This document shows, piece by piece, positions 1 to 9,172 of a DNA stretch of 64,000 nt. Origin of the DNA: Stappia indica (GTDB lineage: Bacteria; Pseudomonadota; Alphaproteobacteria; Rhizobiales; Stappiaceae); the NCBI RefSeq assembly GCF_020177335.1, contig NZ_JAIVMG010000001.1, positions 926,259 to 990,258 on the forward strand. Direction: 5' to 3'. The position numbers and the translations under genes were made by a program. Below the pieces are notes generated by a model. It was not told where the DNA came from and made no database searches. It worked only from the letters and a program-made list of their open reading frames with translations. Position 1 is the stretch's first letter; each line of letters begins with the position of its first letter.

Positions 1-713
1 ACGTGCGCCCGCATCCGCATATCGGCCTGGCCACCGTCACCTATCTGTTCGACGGCGAGATCCACCACCGCGACAGCCTCGGCTCGGACCTGCCGATCCG
101 GCCGGGCGACCTCAACTGGATGAGTGCCGGCAAAGGCATCGTCCATTCCGAGCGGGAGGATCCTGCGCGGCGCAAGACCCGGCGCAGGATCTTCGGCATC
201 CAGAGCTGGGTCGCGCTGCCCAGCCACGCGGAGGAAACCGCGCCAACCTTCGAGCATGTGGGCCGCGCGGACCTGCCGTTCTTGAGCGACAACGGCGCCA
301 GCGTGCGGGTCATTGCCGGGGAGCTTTACGGCGCGCGCTCGCCGGTGAAGACCGCCTCGGAGACCATCTACGCCGATATTTCGCTGGAGGCCGGACGCAG
401 CATCCCCATCGATGCCACCCATGAAGAGCGGGCGCTCTACACGGTGGAGGGCGAGGTGGAGATTTCCGGCGAACGGTTCGGCGCCGGCCAACTTCTCGTC
501 TTCAAGCCCGGTGATGCGATTACCGTGACCGCTGCCGCCGGTCCGGCGCGGTTCCTCCTGCTTGGCGGCGAACCGATGGATGGGCCCCGGCATATCTGGT
601 GGAACTTCGTTTCCTCCTCGAAAGAGCGGATCGACCAGGCGAAGGAGGACTGGAAGCAACGCCGCTTCGACACGGTGCCGGGCGACGAGACGGAGTTCAT
701 TCCGCTTCCGTAA
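1..713 (+). CDS. Pirin family protein, 5' end cut by the window
   Basis: This is the C-terminal majority of a pirin, a bicupin protein. Pirins bind a metal with His, His, His and Glu in the N-terminal cupin; some act as quercetin dioxygenases and others as redox-sensing cofactors. The visible sequence opens at the metal site [13 protein letters not shown] and continues to the second half of the site, IVHSE. The C-terminal cupin and the usual pirin ending [13 protein letters not shown] are present. About 50-60 N-terminal residues are missing because the gene begins upstream of base 1, so the GTG at 3 is not the real start. The 3' end overlaps the convergent next gene by 17 bp. The family call is secure; the substrate is unknown. 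Confidence 0.9.
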   Translation, partial: VRPHPHIGLATVTYLFDGEIHHRDSLGSDLPIRPGDLNWMSAGKGIVHSEREDPARRKTRRRIFGIQSWVALPSHAEETAPTFEHVGRADLPFLSDNGASVRVIAGELYGARSPVKTASETIYADISLEAGRSIPIDATHEERALYTVEGEVEISGERFGAGQLLVFKPGDAITVTAAAGPARFLLLGGEPMDGPRHIWWNFVSSSKERIDQAKEDWKQRRFDTVPGDETEFIPLP

Positions 714-1545
714 CCGGAGCCTCCGGAGAGGGCACGGCGAAGGGCGCGACCTGCGGACGCGGGCCGCGCTGACGCCGATCCGGCTTCCAGGCAAACGGCG
801 CGAACAGCTCCGCCGGCGCCAGAAGGTCGACAGTCGGGAAGTCGAGGATCACATTGAGACGCCGCACGTTCGCCGCATCATCGATCAGGCGCGGATCCTC
901 CGGCAGCACCTTGATATCCACCCCATGTTCGACAAGCCGCAAGGGGTGGCCGCGCTCCACCGCCTGTCGCAGCGCCGCCGGCAGCGGCCAGCCGTAGCGC
1001 GCGCCCACCGCTTCCAAGACGCGCAGCAGCGCCGCCCGCGCCAGGGACGCGGAGCGTGGGTTGTCGCCGTTCAGCTTGATCCGCACGCTGCCGAGCACCG
1101 CCTTGTCCAGCCCACGCAGGTTGACGAACAGGGAGGAGCTGCGCCCATCGGCTCCGGGCGCGCCGATGGCGACAAGATCGCTGGCGCAATACCAGGCGCC
1201 GGGCACGAGCGGATCCGGCCGCCAGTCCGACATCGGCACGCCAAGCCCGGTCAGCTCCGTGCACAAAGCCTCCGGCTTGCCCATGAACATCCGCTTGAAC
1301 GTCGCCGGCCGGTCCAGTTCCGGGCGGGTCAGCCGCTGCCGGTCGGTCTCCGGCAGGTTTGCCAGCGGATCGGCGCCCACTGGCGCTTCAACGGAGGGCT
1401 GGATCACCGTTGGCCCGCGCCGTGCCTCGCCGCGCATCCAGACGGCGGTGACAAGCGCGGCCACCGCCAGCGCCCCGGCGGCAATGCCCGTTACCCAAGC
1501 GCCTCCGACCCTGCTCCGTGGTGCATTTCCGGCATCCTCGCTCAT
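697..1545 (-). CDS. Single-pass membrane protein, DUF6030-like, function unknown
   Basis: The protein has about 282 residues. A short cytoplasmic N-terminus ([15 protein letters not shown]) is followed by one transmembrane helix ([19 protein letters not shown] region) and a soluble domain that is probably periplasmic. The domain contains '[19 protein letters not shown]' and a central part with FVNLRGLD. It resembles the DUF6030 family of Rhizobiales, recalled rather than searched. I prefer the ATG at 1545; an upstream in-frame TTG at 1614 would add 23 residues of non-conserved character. The gene converges on and overlaps the pirin gene, and it diverges from the M20 hydrolase gene. No catalytic motif is visible. 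Confidence 0.7.
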   Translation of the reverse strand: MSEDAGNAPRSRVGGAWVTGIAAGALAVAALVTAVWMRGEARRGPTVIQPSVEAPVGADPLANLPETDRQRLTRPELDRPATFKRMFMGKPEALCTELTGLGVPMSDWRPDPLVPGAWYCASDLVAIGAPGADGRSSSLFVNLRGLDKAVLGSVRIKLNGDNPRSASLARAALLRVLEAVGARYGWPLPAALRQAVERGHPLRLVEHGVDIKVLPEDPRLIDDAANVRRLNVILDFPTVDLLAPAELFAPFAWKPDRRQRGPRPQVAPFAVPSPEAPVTEAE

Positions 1546-1727
1546 GCGGGCACGCGCCTGCACTGCACCGCCTGCCGCAGCGCGAACAAGGGCCTGAGAG
1601 CATGGGCACGACAACAGATAGCCGCCCGCGAAAACCCTTCGCGGTTCTGCTGGAAAGCGTGCGGTTGCTGGTGCACCATGGGTTGCCGATCACCTCGCAT
1701 CGGCCATTCATAGCACCGGGGGGCGAC

Positions 1728-2999
1728 ATGCTGGAGGCGCTTTTTCAGCGCATTGAGGACAAGCGGGCGGATCTTGTCGCGCTGACCCAGGCGTTGATCC
1801 GCATTCCCACCGTCAATCCGCCGGGGGAAGCCTATACCCCTTGCGCCGAACTGATCGGCACCCGGCTGGCCCGGCGCGGCTTTTCGGTCAGCTACCTGCG
1901 CGGCGAGGACACGCCCGGCGACAGCGCCCGCTACCCGCGCACCAATGTGGTGGCCCGGTATGCGGGGCGCGCGCCCGGTCCTTGCGTCCACTTCAACTCG
2001 CATATCGACGTGGTCGAGGCCGGGCATGGCTGGACCGTCGATCCCTTTGCCGGCATCGTTCGTGATGGCAAGGTGTATGGGCGCGGCGCCTGCGACATGA
2101 AGGGTGGGCTCGCCGCTTCGATCATCGCCGTGGAAGCCCTGATCGAGGCGATGCCCGACTTTCCCGGCGCCATCGAGATATCCGGCACGGTGGATGAGGA
2201 ATCCGGCGGCTTCGGCGGTGTCGCCTATCTGGCCAGCAAGGGACTGTTCTCGCCGCCGCGGGTCGACCATGTGATCATTCCCGAACCGCTCAACAAGGAT
2301 CGCATCTGCCTTGGCCATCGCGGCGTCTGGTGGGCGGAAATCGAAACCCGGGGCTCCATCGCCCATGGCTCCATGCCCTTTCTCGGCGACTGCGCGGTGC
2401 GTCACATGGGGGCCGTGCTGAACCGGTTCGAAACCGAGCTCTACCCCAAGCTGGCGGCAAAGCACACGGACATGCCGGTGGTGCCGGAAGGCGCGCGCTC
2501 CTCGACCATGAACATCAACAGTGTGCATGGCGGCCAGCCGGAAGGGTTCGAGGGCCTGCCCTCCCCTTGCGTGCCCGACAGTTGCCGGATGGTGATCGAC
2601 CGGCGCTACCTGATCGAGGAACAACTGGCCGATGTGAAGGCCGAGGTGGTCTCGATCCTCGACGATCTGACCCGGACCCGCGACAATTTCGATTATTCGA
2701 TCCGCGACCTGATGGAAGTGATCCCGACCATGACCGACCGGGAAGCACCGGTGGTCCGGGCTGTGGCCTCCGGTATCCGCGACGTGTTGGCCAAGACCCC
2801 GGACTATGTGATCTCGCCGGGCACCTACGATCAGAAACACATTGCCCGGATCGGCCATTTGCATGATTGCATTGCCTATGGCCCGGGCATTCTCGACATG
2901 GCCCACAGGCCGGATGAATTCGTCGGCATCGACGATATGGTGGACAGCGCCAAGGTGATGGCGCAGGCAAGCCTGGCACTCTTGACCGGCCGGATCTGA
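1728..2999 (+). CDS. M20 family amidohydrolase (ArgE/DapE-like deacylase)
   Basis: This is a cytoplasmic zinc-dependent deacylase or peptidase of about 423 residues. The family cleaves amides such as N-acetylornithine, N-succinyl-diaminopimelate or small dipeptides. The di-metal ligands can be followed: H92 in FNSHIDVV, D123 in GACDMKGG, the catalytic pair E157-E158 in VDEESGG, E185 in IIPEP and the late His in MAHRPDE. I chose the ATG at 1728 because the homologous region starts there (MLEALFQRIED) and a G-rich ribosome site precedes it. A longer in-frame extension back to 1518 has no family counterpart. A peptide-type binding protein follows 35 bp later in the same direction, so the likely job is hydrolysis of an imported amide or peptide. 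The exact substrate is not readable. Confidence 0.85.
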   Translation: MLEALFQRIEDKRADLVALTQALIRIPTVNPPGEAYTPCAELIGTRLARRGFSVSYLRGEDTPGDSARYPRTNVVARYAGRAPGPCVHFNSHIDVVEAGHGWTVDPFAGIVRDGKVYGRGACDMKGGLAASIIAVEALIEAMPDFPGAIEISGTVDEESGGFGGVAYLASKGLFSPPRVDHVIIPEPLNKDRICLGHRGVWWAEIETRGSIAHGSMPFLGDCAVRHMGAVLNRFETELYPKLAAKHTDMPVVPEGARSSTMNINSVHGGQPEGFEGLPSPCVPDSCRMVIDRRYLIEEQLADVKAEVVSILDDLTRTRDNFDYSIRDLMEVIPTMTDREAPVVRAVASGIRDVLAKTPDYVISPGTYDQKHIARIGHLHDCIAYGPGILDMAHRPDEFVGIDDMVDSAKVMAQASLALLTGRI

Positions 3000-3034
3000 C
3001 GGGCCGGATGGATCTTCAACGGGAGGTGATTGCA

Positions 3035-4537
3035 ATGATGGTGACTTTCAGCCGGCGGGCCGTGATGCTCGCGGGACTGGCGCTTGGTGCCGCCACAGCG
3101 GTTCTGCCCGGCGCGGTACAGGCGGCGCGCACGGACCTGACCCTTGGCATCAGGCTGGAGCCACCGCATCTCGACCCGACCGCCGGCGCGGCGGCGGCCA
3201 TCGACGAGATCACCTATGCCAATATCTTCGAGGGGCTGACGCGGATCGACGCGCAAGGCGCGGTCCAGCCCTGGCTTGCGAAAAGCTGGGAGATTTCCGA
3301 AGACGGCAAGACCTACACCTTCTCCTTGCGCGAGGGCGTCCGATTCCATGACGGCACCACGTTCGATGCGGAGGACGCGAAATTCTCGCTCGACCGCGCC
3401 CGGGGGGCGGACAGCACCAATGCGCAAAAGCCGCTGTTTTCCGGCATCGAGAGCGTCGAGGTGGTCGACCCTCTGACCCTCAAGGTCACCTTGAGCCAGC
3501 CGAACGGCGCCTTCCTGTTCAACCTTGGCTGGGGCGATGCGGCGATGGTCGCGCCGGAAAGCGCGGCCGGCAACAAGGCCAAGCCCGTCGGCACCGGTCC
3601 CTTCACCTTCAGCCAGTGGGTGCAGGGCGACCGCATCGTGCTGGCCAAGAACCCGGAGTACTGGGGCGAGCCGGTGCGGCTCGACAAGGCCACCTTCAAG
3701 ATCATCGCCGACCCGGCCGCCGCGCTGGCGGCGCTTCTCGCCGGTGACGTGGACGGGTTCCCGATCTTCCAGGCGCTGGAAAACCTGCCGATGCTGGAGG
3801 CCGATCCGCGCTTTACCGTCGATATCGGATCGACCGAAGGCGAGACCATTCTGGCCATGAACAACAAGGCCGGGCCGCTGGCGGATGTGCGCGTGCGCCG
3901 GGCGATCTCCCACGCGATTGACCGGCAGGCGATCATTGATGGCGCCATGTTCGGGGTCGGCACGCCGATCGGCACCCACTTCGCCCCGCATCACCCGGCC
4001 TATCAGGATCTTGTCGGCACCTATCCGCTCGACCTTGGCGCGGCCCGCGCCCTGCTGGCGGAGGCGGGTTATCCCGACGGCTTCAAGGCGACGCTGAAGC
4101 TGCCGCCGCCCGCCTATGCCCGCCGTGGCGGCGAGTTGATCGCCTCGGACCTGAAGAAGATCGGCATCGAGCTGGAAATCGTGCCGCTGGAATGGGCGCA
4201 GTGGCTGAGCGACGTGTTCAAGGGCAAGAACTACGACATGACCATCGTCTCCCATACCGAGCCGATGGACATCGGCATCTATGGCCGGGACGACTACTAT
4301 TTCCAGTACGACAGCCCGGAGTTCAAGAAGGTGATGGCCGAGCTTGAGGCGGCGACCGACACCGACACCCGCTACAAGCTGATGGCCGAGGCGCAGCGGC
4401 GCATCACCGAGGATGCGGTGAATGTCTACCTGTTCCAGCTCGCCAAGGCCGGGGTGTGGAATGCCAAGCTGAAGGGCATGTGGCAGAACGCCCCGATCCA
4501 GGCGAACGACCTCACCGGCGTCTACTGGGAAGACTAA
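3035..4537 (+). CDS. Periplasmic binding protein of a peptide/opine-type ABC transporter (SBP family 5)
   Basis: The product has about 500 residues, normal for DppA/OppA-type proteins. GGGAGG at 3021-3026 lies 8 bp before the tandem ATG codons at 3035 and 3038, so I place the start here rather than at the upstream ATG at 3008. The N-terminus FSRRAVMLAGLALG and cleavage near VQAART suggest export; the adjacent arginines could be a Tat signal. Family features include 'GLTRIDAQGAVQPWLAKSWE', the 'FHDGTTFDAEDAKFSLDRA' region and 'VGTGPFTF'. It follows the M20 hydrolase, probably as one transcript, and ends at a strong terminator. No permease or ATPase gene lies beside it, so its membrane partners must be encoded elsewhere. 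Confidence 0.88.
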   Translation: MMVTFSRRAVMLAGLALGAATAVLPGAVQAARTDLTLGIRLEPPHLDPTAGAAAAIDEITYANIFEGLTRIDAQGAVQPWLAKSWEISEDGKTYTFSLREGVRFHDGTTFDAEDAKFSLDRARGADSTNAQKPLFSGIESVEVVDPLTLKVTLSQPNGAFLFNLGWGDAAMVAPESAAGNKAKPVGTGPFTFSQWVQGDRIVLAKNPEYWGEPVRLDKATFKIIADPAAALAALLAGDVDGFPIFQALENLPMLEADPRFTVDIGSTEGETILAMNNKAGPLADVRVRRAISHAIDRQAIIDGAMFGVGTPIGTHFAPHHPAYQDLVGTYPLDLGAARALLAEAGYPDGFKATLKLPPPAYARRGGELIASDLKKIGIELEIVPLEWAQWLSDVFKGKNYDMTIVSHTEPMDIGIYGRDDYYFQYDSPEFKKVMAELEAATDTDTRYKLMAEAQRRITEDAVNVYLFQLAKAGVWNAKLKGMWQNAPIQANDLTGVYWED

Positions 4538-4577
4538 TTCGGATCCGAAAGCGTTCGCGAAACGGCCGCGACACAAC

Positions 4578-4617
4578 GAAAAACCCCGCCCGTGCAACCG
4601 GCACGAGCGGGGTTTTG
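4578..4617. terminator. Bidirectional intrinsic terminator between the binding-protein gene and ilvD
   Basis: A stem of AAAACCCCGC plus CGTGC pairs with GCACG plus GCGGGGTTTT around a short AACCG loop. The stem ends in A on one side and T on the other, so it can end transcription from both directions. It sits between two convergent genes (stops at 4537 and 4679), which fits. Confidence 0.85.
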
Positions 4618-4678
4618 CTTGTCAAGACAGGACGATCAGCCCCTGCGACGATGTCCCGTCGCAGGATATGACGCCCGC

Positions 4679-6523
4679 TCAGTCGACCTTGCGCACCGCG
4701 CCTTCGGCGGCAGAGGTGGTCAGCATGGCATAGGCCTTCAACGCCGTGCTGATCTTGCGGCTGCGCTTTTCCTGCGGCTTCCAGGCGTCCTCGCCCCTGG
4801 CCTCCATCGCGGCGCGGCGTGTGGCAAGCTCGGCGTCGGAGACGGCCAGATGGATGGTCCGGTTGGGGATGTCGATTTCCAGCGTGTCGCCTTCCTCGGC
4901 CAGCGCGATCAGCCCGCCTTCCGCCGCTTCCGGCGAGACGTGGCCGATGGACAGCCCCGAGCTGCCGCCGGAGAAGCGGCCATCGGTGACCAGCGCGCAG
5001 GCCGCGCCGAGCCCCTTCGACTTCAGATAGCTGGTCGGATAGAGCATCTCCTGCATGCCCGGTCCGCCGCGCGGCCCCTCGTAGCGGATCAGCACCACCT
5101 CGCCGGCAACGATCTTGCCGGTGAGAATAGCGCTCACCGCGGAATCCTGGCTCTCGAAGATCCGCACCTGGCCGGTGAACTTCAGGATCGTCTCATCGAC
5201 GCCCGCCGTCTTCACGATGCAGCCATCCTCGGCAATGTTGCCATAGAGAACGGCAAGGCCGCCGTCCTGCGAGAAGGCGTGGTCGCGGGTGCGAATGACG
5301 CCCGCTTCCCGGTCATCGTCGACGCTGTCGTAGCGGCAGTCCTGCGAGAAGGCGACCTGGCTGGGCACGCCCGCCGGTCCGGCCTTGTAGAACGAACGCA
5401 CCGTCTCGCTGGACGTACGCTTGATATCCCACTGATTCAGCGCGTCTTCCAGCGACGGGGCGTGCACGGTCGGCAGCGAGGTGTCGAGCAGCCCGGCCCG
5501 GTCCAGCTCACCGAGAATGCCCATGATGCCACCGGCCCGGTGCACGTCTTCCATGTGCACATTGGCGACGGACGGGGCCACCTTGCACAGCACCGGCACC
5601 TTGCGCGACAGCTTGTCGATGTCGGACATGGTGAAGTCGATCTCGCCTTCACGGGCGGCGGCCAAGAGATGCAGCACCGTGTTGGTCGAGCCGCCCATGG
5701 CGATGTCGAGGGACATGGCGTTGTGGAAGGCCGCACGACTGGCGATGGAGCGCGGCAGCACGCTGGCATCGTCCTGCTCGTAGTAGCGTCGGGCGATGTC
5801 GACGATCAGATGCCCGGCCTCGACGAACAGGCGGCGGCGGTCCGCATGAGTCGCCAGCGTCGAGCCGTTGCCCGGCAGCGCCAGCCCGAGTGCCTCGGTC
5901 AGGCAGTTCATCGAGTTGGCGGTGAACATGCCCGAACAGGAGCCGCAGGTCGGACAGGCCGAGCGCTCAATGGCCTGCACATCCGCATCGGACATGCTGT
6001 CATCGGCCGCCGCGACCATGGCATCGATCAGGTCGAGCGCCTTTTCGGTGCCGTCCGCCAGCTTGACCTTGCCCGCTTCCATCGGCCCGCCGGAGACGAA
6101 CACCACCGGGATGTTCAGCCGCAGCGCCGCCATCAGCATGCCTGGGGTGATCTTGTCGCAATTGGAAATGCAGACCATGGCATCGGCGCAATGGGCGTTG
6201 ACCATGTATTCGATGCTGTCGGCGATGATCTCGCGCGAGGGCAGCGAATAGAGCATGCCGTCATGGCCCATGGCGATGCCATCATCGACCGCGATGGTGT
6301 TGAACTCCTTGGCGACACCGCCGGCGGCCTCGACCTCACGGGCGACCAGCTGGCCAAGGTCCTTCAGATGCACATGGCCCGGAACGAACTGGGTAAAGGA
6401 ATTGGCGATGGCGATGATCGGCTTGCCGAAATCCCCATCCTTCATGCCGGTGGCGCGCCAAAGGCCGCGCGCGCCCGCCATGTTACGTCCATGTGTACTC
6501 GTTCTAGACCGGTAAGTCGGCAT
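4679..6523 (-). CDS. ilvD: Dihydroxy-acid dehydratase
   Basis: IlvD dehydrates 2,3-dihydroxy-isovalerate and 2,3-dihydroxy-3-methylvalerate to the keto acids that are aminated to valine and isoleucine. The 614-residue length is standard. The sequence starts with [22 protein letters not shown], typical of the long IlvD form. Cluster cysteines occur in [12 protein letters not shown] and [15 protein letters not shown], followed by [13 protein letters not shown]. The C-terminal swivelling domain has [12 protein letters not shown] and [10 protein letters not shown]. It is a lone leftward gene next to the branched-chain-type liv transporter, so supply and uptake of branched-chain compounds lie side by side, although a separate transcript is likely. 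Confidence 0.97.
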   Translation of the reverse strand: MPTYRSRTSTHGRNMAGARGLWRATGMKDGDFGKPIIAIANSFTQFVPGHVHLKDLGQLVAREVEAAGGVAKEFNTIAVDDGIAMGHDGMLYSLPSREIIADSIEYMVNAHCADAMVCISNCDKITPGMLMAALRLNIPVVFVSGGPMEAGKVKLADGTEKALDLIDAMVAAADDSMSDADVQAIERSACPTCGSCSGMFTANSMNCLTEALGLALPGNGSTLATHADRRRLFVEAGHLIVDIARRYYEQDDASVLPRSIASRAAFHNAMSLDIAMGGSTNTVLHLLAAAREGEIDFTMSDIDKLSRKVPVLCKVAPSVANVHMEDVHRAGGIMGILGELDRAGLLDTSLPTVHAPSLEDALNQWDIKRTSSETVRSFYKAGPAGVPSQVAFSQDCRYDSVDDDREAGVIRTRDHAFSQDGGLAVLYGNIAEDGCIVKTAGVDETILKFTGQVRIFESQDSAVSAILTGKIVAGEVVLIRYEGPRGGPGMQEMLYPTSYLKSKGLGAACALVTDGRFSGGSSGLSIGHVSPEAAEGGLIALAEEGDTLEIDIPNRTIHLAVSDAELATRRAAMEARGEDAWKPQEKRSRKISTALKAYAMLTTSAAEGAVRKVD

Positions 6524-6538
6524 GTTCGCCCCAATGCG

Positions 6539-6551
6539 TTCGTATGACGAA
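6539..6551. promoter_or_regulatory. Short inverted repeat upstream of ilvD (possible operator)
   Basis: TTCGT-ATG-ACGAA is a perfect 5-bp inverted repeat starting 16 bp upstream of the ilvD start codon. It could be an operator or lie in the 5' leader. One short repeat in a gap of 219 bp can arise by chance, so this is weak. Confidence 0.2.
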
Positions 6552-6680
6552 TGGATGTCGACAGATGGGGTACGAAATCATGCCCCAAGACGCAAGGAAA
6601 TTGCGGGAAGATGAGCTCTGCGTTGCACGCAAAGCTCAGACCTACCCTGCCGCGCATTGACCCCAAACCTGCCCGTTTTC

Positions 6681-6714
6681 CGATCCCGGCACCTTGCAAG
6701 GGGCGCCGGGATCG
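6681..6714 (-). terminator. Hairpin downstream of livF, probable transcript end
   Basis: CGATCCCGGC at 6681 pairs with GCCGGGATCG at 6705-6714; a further imperfect pairing closes the loop. It lies 29 bp past the livF stop codon, between livF and ilvD. There is no run of T on either side, so it may stabilise the mRNA 3' end rather than terminate by itself. Confidence 0.4.
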
Positions 6715-6742
6715 GGCGCGCGGTATCGCGGGACGGCAATAC

Positions 6743-7453
6743 TCAAACGCTCAGATAGCGCTCACGCACGCTGGCATCGGCCTTCAGCTCGGCGCTGCTG
6801 CCGGTCCAGACCACCCGGCCCTTTTCCACCACCACATGCCGGTCGGCGAGGCTTTCCAGCGCATCGACGTTCTTGTCGACCACGAGGATCGACTGTCCCT
6901 CCCGCTTCAGCCGGGCAAGGCAGTCCCAGATCTCGCGGCGGATCAGCGGGGCCAGGCCCTCGGTCGCCTCATCGAGGATCAGCAGCTTTGGATTCGTCAT
7001 CAAGGCCCGGCCGATTGCCAGCATCTGCTGCTCGCCGCCGGAAAGCTGGTTGCCCATGTTGGCCCGCCGCTCGCGCAGGCGCGGGAAGAAGCCGTAGACC
7101 CGCTCCAGCGTCCAGCCGGGGGCGGCGCCGAACCGGTTGGCGCCGGTGGCAATGAGGTTTTCCTCCACCGTCAGGGTCGGAAAGATCTGGCGGCCTTCCG
7201 GCACCAGCCCCAGCCCGGCCTGAGCGATGCGGTAGGATGGCGCGCCGGTGAGGCCCTGCCCCTCGAAGCGTATCTCGCCGGCATCGGCGGCGATCATCCC
7301 CATCACCGCACGGATGGTGGTGGTCTTGCCCATGCCGTTGCGGCCCATCAGCGTCACCACCTCGCCCGCGTCAATGGCAAAGCTCATGCCGAACAGCACC
7401 CGGGCGGCACCATAGGAGGCTTCCAGCCCTTCGACTTCCAGAAGCACGCTCAT
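6743..7453 (-). CDS. livF: Branched-chain amino acid-type ABC transporter ATPase LivF
   Basis: LivF is one of two ATPases that drive uptake by a HAAT-family transporter from the cytoplasmic face. The protein has 236 residues. Walker A is GRNGMGKTT, the family-typical 'LGLVPEGRQIFPTLTVEENL' precedes the signature LSGGEQQMLAIGRAL, and Walker B is LLILDEATEGLAP. The start codon overlaps the livG stop by 4 bp, so the two are translationally coupled. It is the last gene of the operon. Confidence 0.93.
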   Translation of the reverse strand: MSVLLEVEGLEASYGAARVLFGMSFAIDAGEVVTLMGRNGMGKTTTIRAVMGMIAADAGEIRFEGQGLTGAPSYRIAQAGLGLVPEGRQIFPTLTVEENLIATGANRFGAAPGWTLERVYGFFPRLRERRANMGNQLSGGEQQMLAIGRALMTNPKLLILDEATEGLAPLIRREIWDCLARLKREGQSILVVDKNVDALESLADRHVVVEKGRVVWTGSSAELKADASVRERYLSV

Positions 7454-8205
7454 GCCGCGCCCTCCTCTCCGAGATACGCTTCGCGCACCTCGGCGCTCTC
7501 GCGAATCTCTTCTGGCGTTCCGGTGGCGATGATCCGGCCGTAGACCAGCACGGAAATGCGGTCGGCCAGCGCGAACACCGCTCCCATGTCATGCTCCACC
7601 AGCAGCATCGCGTAGCGTCCTTTGAGCCCGGTCAGCACCTCCACCAGCCGGTCGGTCTCTTCCCGCCCGGTCCCGGCCATCGGCTCGTCGAGCAACAGCA
7701 GTTTCGGCTCCGTCGCCAGGCTGATCGCCAGCTCCAGCGCCCGCTTCTCGCCATGGGAAAGAATGCCCGCCGGCGTGTCGGCCCGGTGGGCAAGCCCGAG
7801 CTCGCCGAGCCAGCGCTCCGCGCCTTCGTTGAGCGCCCGGTCGCGCGCCACATTGCGGATGAAGCGGAAGGAATGGCCCTGCTGCGCCTGCAGCGCCAGC
7901 GCCACGTTCTCGCGCGCGGTGAACTCGGGCAGAATCTCGGTGATCTGGAACGAGCGCGACAGACCGGAGCGGGCGCGCAGGTGCATCGGCCTGGCAGTCA
8001 CATCCTTCCCATCGAAGGTGATGGTGCCGCCATCGACGGCGAGCGCACCGGAAATCTGGCCGATCAAGGTGGTCTTGCCGGCGCCATTGGGGCCGATCAC
8101 CGCGTGGATTTCTCCCGGGAACACATCGAGATTGACGTGATCGGTCACCTTCAACGCGCCATAGGCCTTGTGTACGTCCTGAAGACGCAGGATCGGCTCA
8201 GTCAT
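7450..8205 (-). CDS. livG: Branched-chain amino acid-type ABC transporter ATPase LivG
   Basis: This is the second cytoplasmic ATPase of the HAAT transporter, 251 residues. Walker A is GPNGAGKTTLIGQISG. The LivG-type 'GLSRSFQITEILPEFTARENV' follows, with signature LSHGEKRALELAISLA, Walker B LLLLDEPMAGTG and the H-loop VEHDMGAVF. Two details differ slightly from textbook LivG: 'DGKDVTARPMHLRARSG' for the D-loop approach and the signature LSHGE. Both are common in alphaproteobacterial paralogues that carry amides, urea or aromatic acids, so the substrate may not be leucine. It overlaps livM by 8 bp and livF by 4 bp. Confidence 0.93.
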   Translation of the reverse strand: MTEPILRLQDVHKAYGALKVTDHVNLDVFPGEIHAVIGPNGAGKTTLIGQISGALAVDGGTITFDGKDVTARPMHLRARSGLSRSFQITEILPEFTARENVALALQAQQGHSFRFIRNVARDRALNEGAERWLGELGLAHRADTPAGILSHGEKRALELAISLATEPKLLLLDEPMAGTGREETDRLVEVLTGLKGRYAMLLVEHDMGAVFALADRISVLVYGRIIATGTPEEIRESAEVREAYLGEEGAA

Positions 8206-9172
8206 TGCGGCCTCCCTTGCCGAGAAGGCCGGTAATCCCGCCCCTGCCGAACAGGACGACGAGGATCAGGAACGGGCCGAACAGAAGCCGCCAGTGCTCG
8301 GTGATGTGGGACAGCAGCTCCTCCAGCACCAGAAAGCTGGCGGCGCCAACGATGGCACCGAGCAGCGAGCCGAGCCCGCCGAGCACCACCATGACGATCA
8401 GCTCACCGGACCGGTGCCAGGACATGTAGGCGGGCGAGACAAACTCCGCCGCGTTGGCAAGCAGAGCCCCAGCAAGGCCCGCCATCATGCCGGCGATCAC
8501 ATAGGCGGCGAGCCGGTAAGGATAGGGGTCGATGCCGACGGCGCGCAGGCGCATCTCGCTCTGCTTGGCGCCCTTCAGCACCCGGCCGAAGCGGGAGGCG
8601 ACGATCATCCGCGCCAGCAGATAGACCCCCAGCAGGCAGGCCAACACCACATAGTAGAAGCTGGTGCGGTCGCCAAGCGGGGCGAAGCCGAACACCTCGG
8701 TCCGGCCCCACATGGTGAGCCCGTCGTCGCCGCCATAGGCCGACAGCGAGGTGGCGGTGTAATAGGCCATCTGCCCGAACGCGAGGGTGATCATGATGAA
8801 ATAGACGCCCCGGGTCTTCAGGCTGATCGCCCCGGTGACGGCGGCGAACAGGCCGCAAGTGAGGAGCACCACCGGCAGCGACACGGTGACATCCCAGATG
8901 CCGTGTTCGGCGAGGATGCCGACCGCATAGGCGCCAAGGCCGAGATAGGCGGCATGACCGAAGCTGACCATCGCCCCCTGCCCGAGGATCAGCGACAGGC
9001 TGACGGCGGCAATGGCAAAGACCATCACCCGGATGGTGAAGAAGACGATGAAGGTGTCGCCCATGGCCGCCGCCGCGACGGGCAGCAGGGCAAAGGCGGC
9101 GAACACCGCGATGGCGGCAAGGCCCGTGCGAGACACGCCGCGAGATGAGTTCGATCCGGTCATGGGGGTCAT
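8198..9172 (-). CDS. livM: Branched-chain amino acid-type ABC transporter permease LivM
   Basis: This inner-membrane permease has 324 residues and about nine hydrophobic segments. The LivM family marks are 'SLSLILGQGAMVSFGHAAYLGLGAYAVG' in the first half and 'YRLAAYVIAGMMAGLAGALLA' plus 'VLGGLGSLLGAIVGAA' in the second. Its ATG overlaps the livH stop codon. It forms the membrane channel with LivH. Confidence 0.92.
   Translation of the reverse strand: MTPMTGSNSSRGVSRTGLAAIAVFAAFALLPVAAAAMGDTFIVFFTIRVMVFAIAAVSLSLILGQGAMVSFGHAAYLGLGAYAVGILAEHGIWDVTVSLPVVLLTCGLFAAVTGAISLKTRGVYFIMITLAFGQMAYYTATSLSAYGGDDGLTMWGRTEVFGFAPLGDRTSFYYVVLACLLGVYLLARMIVASRFGRVLKGAKQSEMRLRAVGIDPYPYRLAAYVIAGMMAGLAGALLANAAEFVSPAYMSWHRSGELIVMVVLGGLGSLLGAIVGAASFLVLEELLSHITEHWRLLFGPFLILVVLFGRGGITGLLGKGGRND

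Noticed and set aside
562..1713. Long plus-strand open frame opposite the DUF6030-like gene
   Set aside because: It is a high-GC shadow: Arg/His/Gln-rich, no domain, overlaps two real genes.
4592..6547. 651-codon plus-strand open frame over ilvD
   Set aside because: It is antisense to a certain ilvD gene and has the His/Arg/Gln-rich composition of a shadow frame.
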